7,990 nucleotides of DNA. Origin: an uncultured Prevotella sp. (lineage in GTDB: Bacteria; Bacteroidota; Bacteroidia; Bacteroidales; Bacteroidaceae). The translations under genes were made by a program, and so were the position numbers. Position 1 is the first letter of the stretch. Every line of letters begins with the position of its first letter. The stretch covers positions 1 to 7,990 of the forward strand of contig CAAGFF010000213.1 of the NCBI GenBank assembly GCA_900769055.1, in the 5' to 3' direction. Shown here one piece after another: positions 6,562 to 7,990 of this stretch. Under the pieces are notes generated by a model, which saw only the letters and a program-made list of their open reading frames with translations, was not told where the DNA came from and did no database searches.

Positions 6562-7749
6562 ATGGGACAGTTACAAGAAAGATACAAGAATTATAGAGAA
6601 CCGCAGAAGTACATGGCCGCAGGTGTATACCCTTATTTCAGAGCTATCACAAGCAAACAGGGCACCGAGGTAGAAATGGAAGGCCACAGGGTTCTCATGT
6701 TCGGTTCGAATGCCTACACTGGCTTGACTGGTGACCAGCGCGTCATCGATGCTGCCAAGGCCGCACTCGACAAGTATGGCTCAGGATGTGCAGGCAGTCG
6801 CTTTCTGAATGGTACATTGGACCTGCACGTGCAATTGGAGAAGGAACTTGCAGAATTTGTTGGCAAGGACGATGCCTTGTGCTTCTCTACAGGTTTCTCC
6901 GTTAACCAGGGTGTGTTGGCAATGGTCGTAGGACGCAATGACTATATTATTTGCGACGACCGTGACCATGCAAGTATCGTTGACGGACGCAGGCTCTCGT
7001 TTGCTACCCAGCTGCACTACAAGCACAACGATATGGAGGACCTGGAGCGTATTCTCCAGCAACTGCCAAAAGAGGCCGTAAAACTTATTGTCGTAGATGG
7101 CGTATTCTCCATGGAGGGTGACTTGGCTAACCTGCCTGCTATCGTAGAGCTAAAGCACAAGTACAACTGCTCCATCATGGTTGACGAGGCTCATGGTATA
7201 GGAGTCTTCGGACGCAACGGATGCGGTGTTTGCGACCATTTCGGCCTTACCGACGAAGTAGACCTCATCATGGGAACATTCTCAAAGAGCCTTGCTTCTA
7301 TCGGCGGCTTCATAGCATCCGACAGCGACACCATCAACTATCTGAAACACACTTGCCGCACATATATCTTCAGTGCTTCCGACACTCCTGCTGCCACAGC
7401 AGCTGCCATGGAGGCCCTTCACATTCTCCAGCAAGAGCCGGAGCGTCTTGAGGCTCTGTGGGACGTAACCCGTTACGCCCTGTCACGCTTCCGCGAGGAA
7501 GGCTTCGAGATTGGCGATACCGAGAGTCCAATCATCCCTCTCTATGTTCGCGACATCGAGAAGACATTCGCCGTTACCAAGGCCGCATTCGAGGCAGGTG
7601 TATTCATCAACCCCGTTATTCCACCCGCATGTGCTCCCCAGGACACCCTCGTGCGCTTTGCCCTTATGGCCAACCACACCAAGGAGCAGGTTGAGCGTGG
7701 CGTACAGGCTCTGAAGAAGATATTCGTAGAGCTTGGCATCATCAAGTAA
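6562..7749 (+). CDS. spt: Serine palmitoyltransferase (alpha-oxoamine synthase)
   Basis: A 395-residue PLP-dependent enzyme that condenses L-serine with a long-chain acyl-CoA to give 3-ketosphinganine, the first step of sphingolipid (dihydroceramide) synthesis. It shows GSNAYTGLTG (48-57), GSGCAGSRFLNGT (73-85), the stacking histidine in CDDRDHASI (His136), the PLP-binding aspartate in MVDEAHGIGVFG (Asp208) and the Schiff-base lysine in GTFSKSLASIGGF (Lys242). The sequence is very close in style to the Bacteroides enzyme as I remember it (CFSTGF, HDHASIVDGRRLSF-like and INPVIPPACAPQDTLVR blocks). Alternatives in the same fold are glycine C-acetyltransferase (Kbl) and BioF; the Bacteroides-like blocks favour Spt. 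The ATG at 6562 starts MGQLQERY, as expected for the family. It is probably transcribed alone, from the promoter at 6513 to the hairpin at 7777-7811. Confidence 0.88.
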   Translation: MGQLQERYKNYREPQKYMAAGVYPYFRAITSKQGTEVEMEGHRVLMFGSNAYTGLTGDQRVIDAAKAALDKYGSGCAGSRFLNGTLDLHVQLEKELAEFVGKDDALCFSTGFSVNQGVLAMVVGRNDYIICDDRDHASIVDGRRLSFATQLHYKHNDMEDLERILQQLPKEAVKLIVVDGVFSMEGDLANLPAIVELKHKYNCSIMVDEAHGIGVFGRNGCGVCDHFGLTDEVDLIMGTFSKSLASIGGFIASDSDTINYLKHTCRTYIFSASDTPAATAAAMEALHILQQEPERLEALWDVTRYALSRFREEGFEIGDTESPIIPLYVRDIEKTFAVTKAAFEAGVFINPVIPPACAPQDTLVRFALMANHTKEQVERGVQALKKIFVELGIIK

Positions 7750-7776
7750 ATTCGTTAAAAACGATATTATTCCAAT

Positions 7777-7811
7777 TAAGGGTCTGCTCTTCACGTAAGG
7801 GCAGACCCTTA
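7777..7811 (+). terminator. Hairpin terminator after spt
   Basis: TAAGGGTCTGC (7777-7787) pairs perfectly with GCAGACCCTTA (7801-7811). Pairing continues inward as TCTT with AAGG (one U-G pair), giving a 15-bp stem with a 5-base loop (CACGT). It starts 27 bases after the spt stop. Only a short TTATT follows, so it lacks a strong U tract. A second small hairpin, ATGGCA/TGCCAT with a 4-base loop, lies just beyond at 7815-7830. Confidence 0.75.
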
Positions 7812-7877
7812 TTCATGGCATTATTGCCATCGAAAAAGAGAAAAGAACCAATCAAGGATAAAAAAGTGGGAAAAACA

Positions 7878-7909
7878 TTTGGCAGTTACAGAAAAAAGTG
7901 ATACCTTTG
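7878..7909 (+). promoter_or_regulatory. Bacteroidota consensus promoter for tRNA-Pro
   Basis: TTTG at 7878-7881 and TACCTTTG at 7902-7909 are separated by 20 bases. Both elements match the Bacteroidota -33/-7 consensus exactly. The predicted start is near 7915, about 30 bases upstream of the mature tRNA 5' end at 7946. It is the best-formed promoter in the window. Confidence 0.75.
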
Positions 7910-7945
7910 CACCGCAATTAAGGAAATCACTTCCCATAAAGCATT

Positions 7946-7990
7946 CGGGGTGTAGCGCAGCCCGGTAGCGCTCCTGGTTTGGGACCAGGC
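7946..7990 (+). tRNA. tRNA-Pro (anticodon TGG), 3' part outside the window
   Basis: Only the first 45 bases are present. The acceptor 5' strand is CGGGGTG (7946-7952), and the C1 start is typical of tRNA-Pro. The D arm is GCGC-AGCCCGGTA-GCGC (7955-7971). The anticodon stem CCTGG/CCAGG (7973-7977 and 7985-7989) encloses the loop TTTGGGA, so the anticodon is TGG at 7980-7982 with G37. This tRNA reads CCA and, by wobble, other proline codons. The variable loop, T arm and acceptor 3' strand lie beyond the right edge. Confidence 0.95.

Noticed and set aside
1..7990. CRISPR array, insertion sequence, or toxin-antitoxin or defence cluster
   Set aside because: I saw no regularly spaced repeats, transposase motifs, terminal inverted repeats or small toxin-antitoxin pairs on either strand.

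Overview
The window looks like chromosomal DNA from a member of the Bacteroidales, most likely a Prevotella-type organism. Three things suggest this. Several promoters match the Bacteroidota sigma-ABfr form (TTTG or TTG, about 19-21 bases, then TAnnTTTG), and the start codons lack strong Shine-Dalgarno sequences. A sphingolipid-type serine palmitoyltransferase is present. The secreted TPR protein ends its signal peptide with an AKA/Q-type site. I see no insertion sequence, prophage, CRISPR array or defence locus. The content is housekeeping and envelope genes.

Layout: (1) Positions 40-878, minus strand, hold a three-gene cluster of small envelope-associated proteins: a YtxH glycine-zipper protein, a two-helix protein of the holin-X/YqjE type and an 81-residue protein of unknown function. 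A good promoter lies at 934-963. (2) Positions 1110-4634, plus strand, hold a SPOR-domain lipoprotein, YqgF/RuvX, peptide deformylase and a 658-residue exported TPR protein. Two junctions are very tight (0 and 8 bases). (3) Positions 4663-5361, plus strand, encode a TrmN6-type tRNA1(Val) A37 methyltransferase. It converges, with a 15-base gap, on (4) a YegS/diacylglycerol-kinase-like lipid kinase at 5377-6405 on the minus strand. (5) Divergent from the kinase, at 6562-7749 on the plus strand, is serine palmitoyltransferase (spt), followed by a near-perfect 15-bp hairpin. (6) At the right edge a textbook promoter drives a tRNA-Pro(TGG) that is cut by the window end.

The genes fall into two themes. 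The first is maturation of new gene products: YqgF for 16S rRNA or RNA processing, deformylase for nascent proteins, TrmN6 and tRNA-Pro for translation. The second is the cell envelope: SPOR lipoprotein, secreted TPR protein, YtxH/YqjE-like membrane module and sphingolipid synthesis. The most suggestive link is the divergent lipid-kinase/spt pair, because the kinase family includes enzymes that phosphorylate sphingoid bases. I do not see a clearly new multi-gene system. The points most worth checking are this pair, the near-leaderless kinase promoter, the YqjDEK-like trio, the palindrome at 982-1017 and the non-TPR middle region of the large TPR protein.
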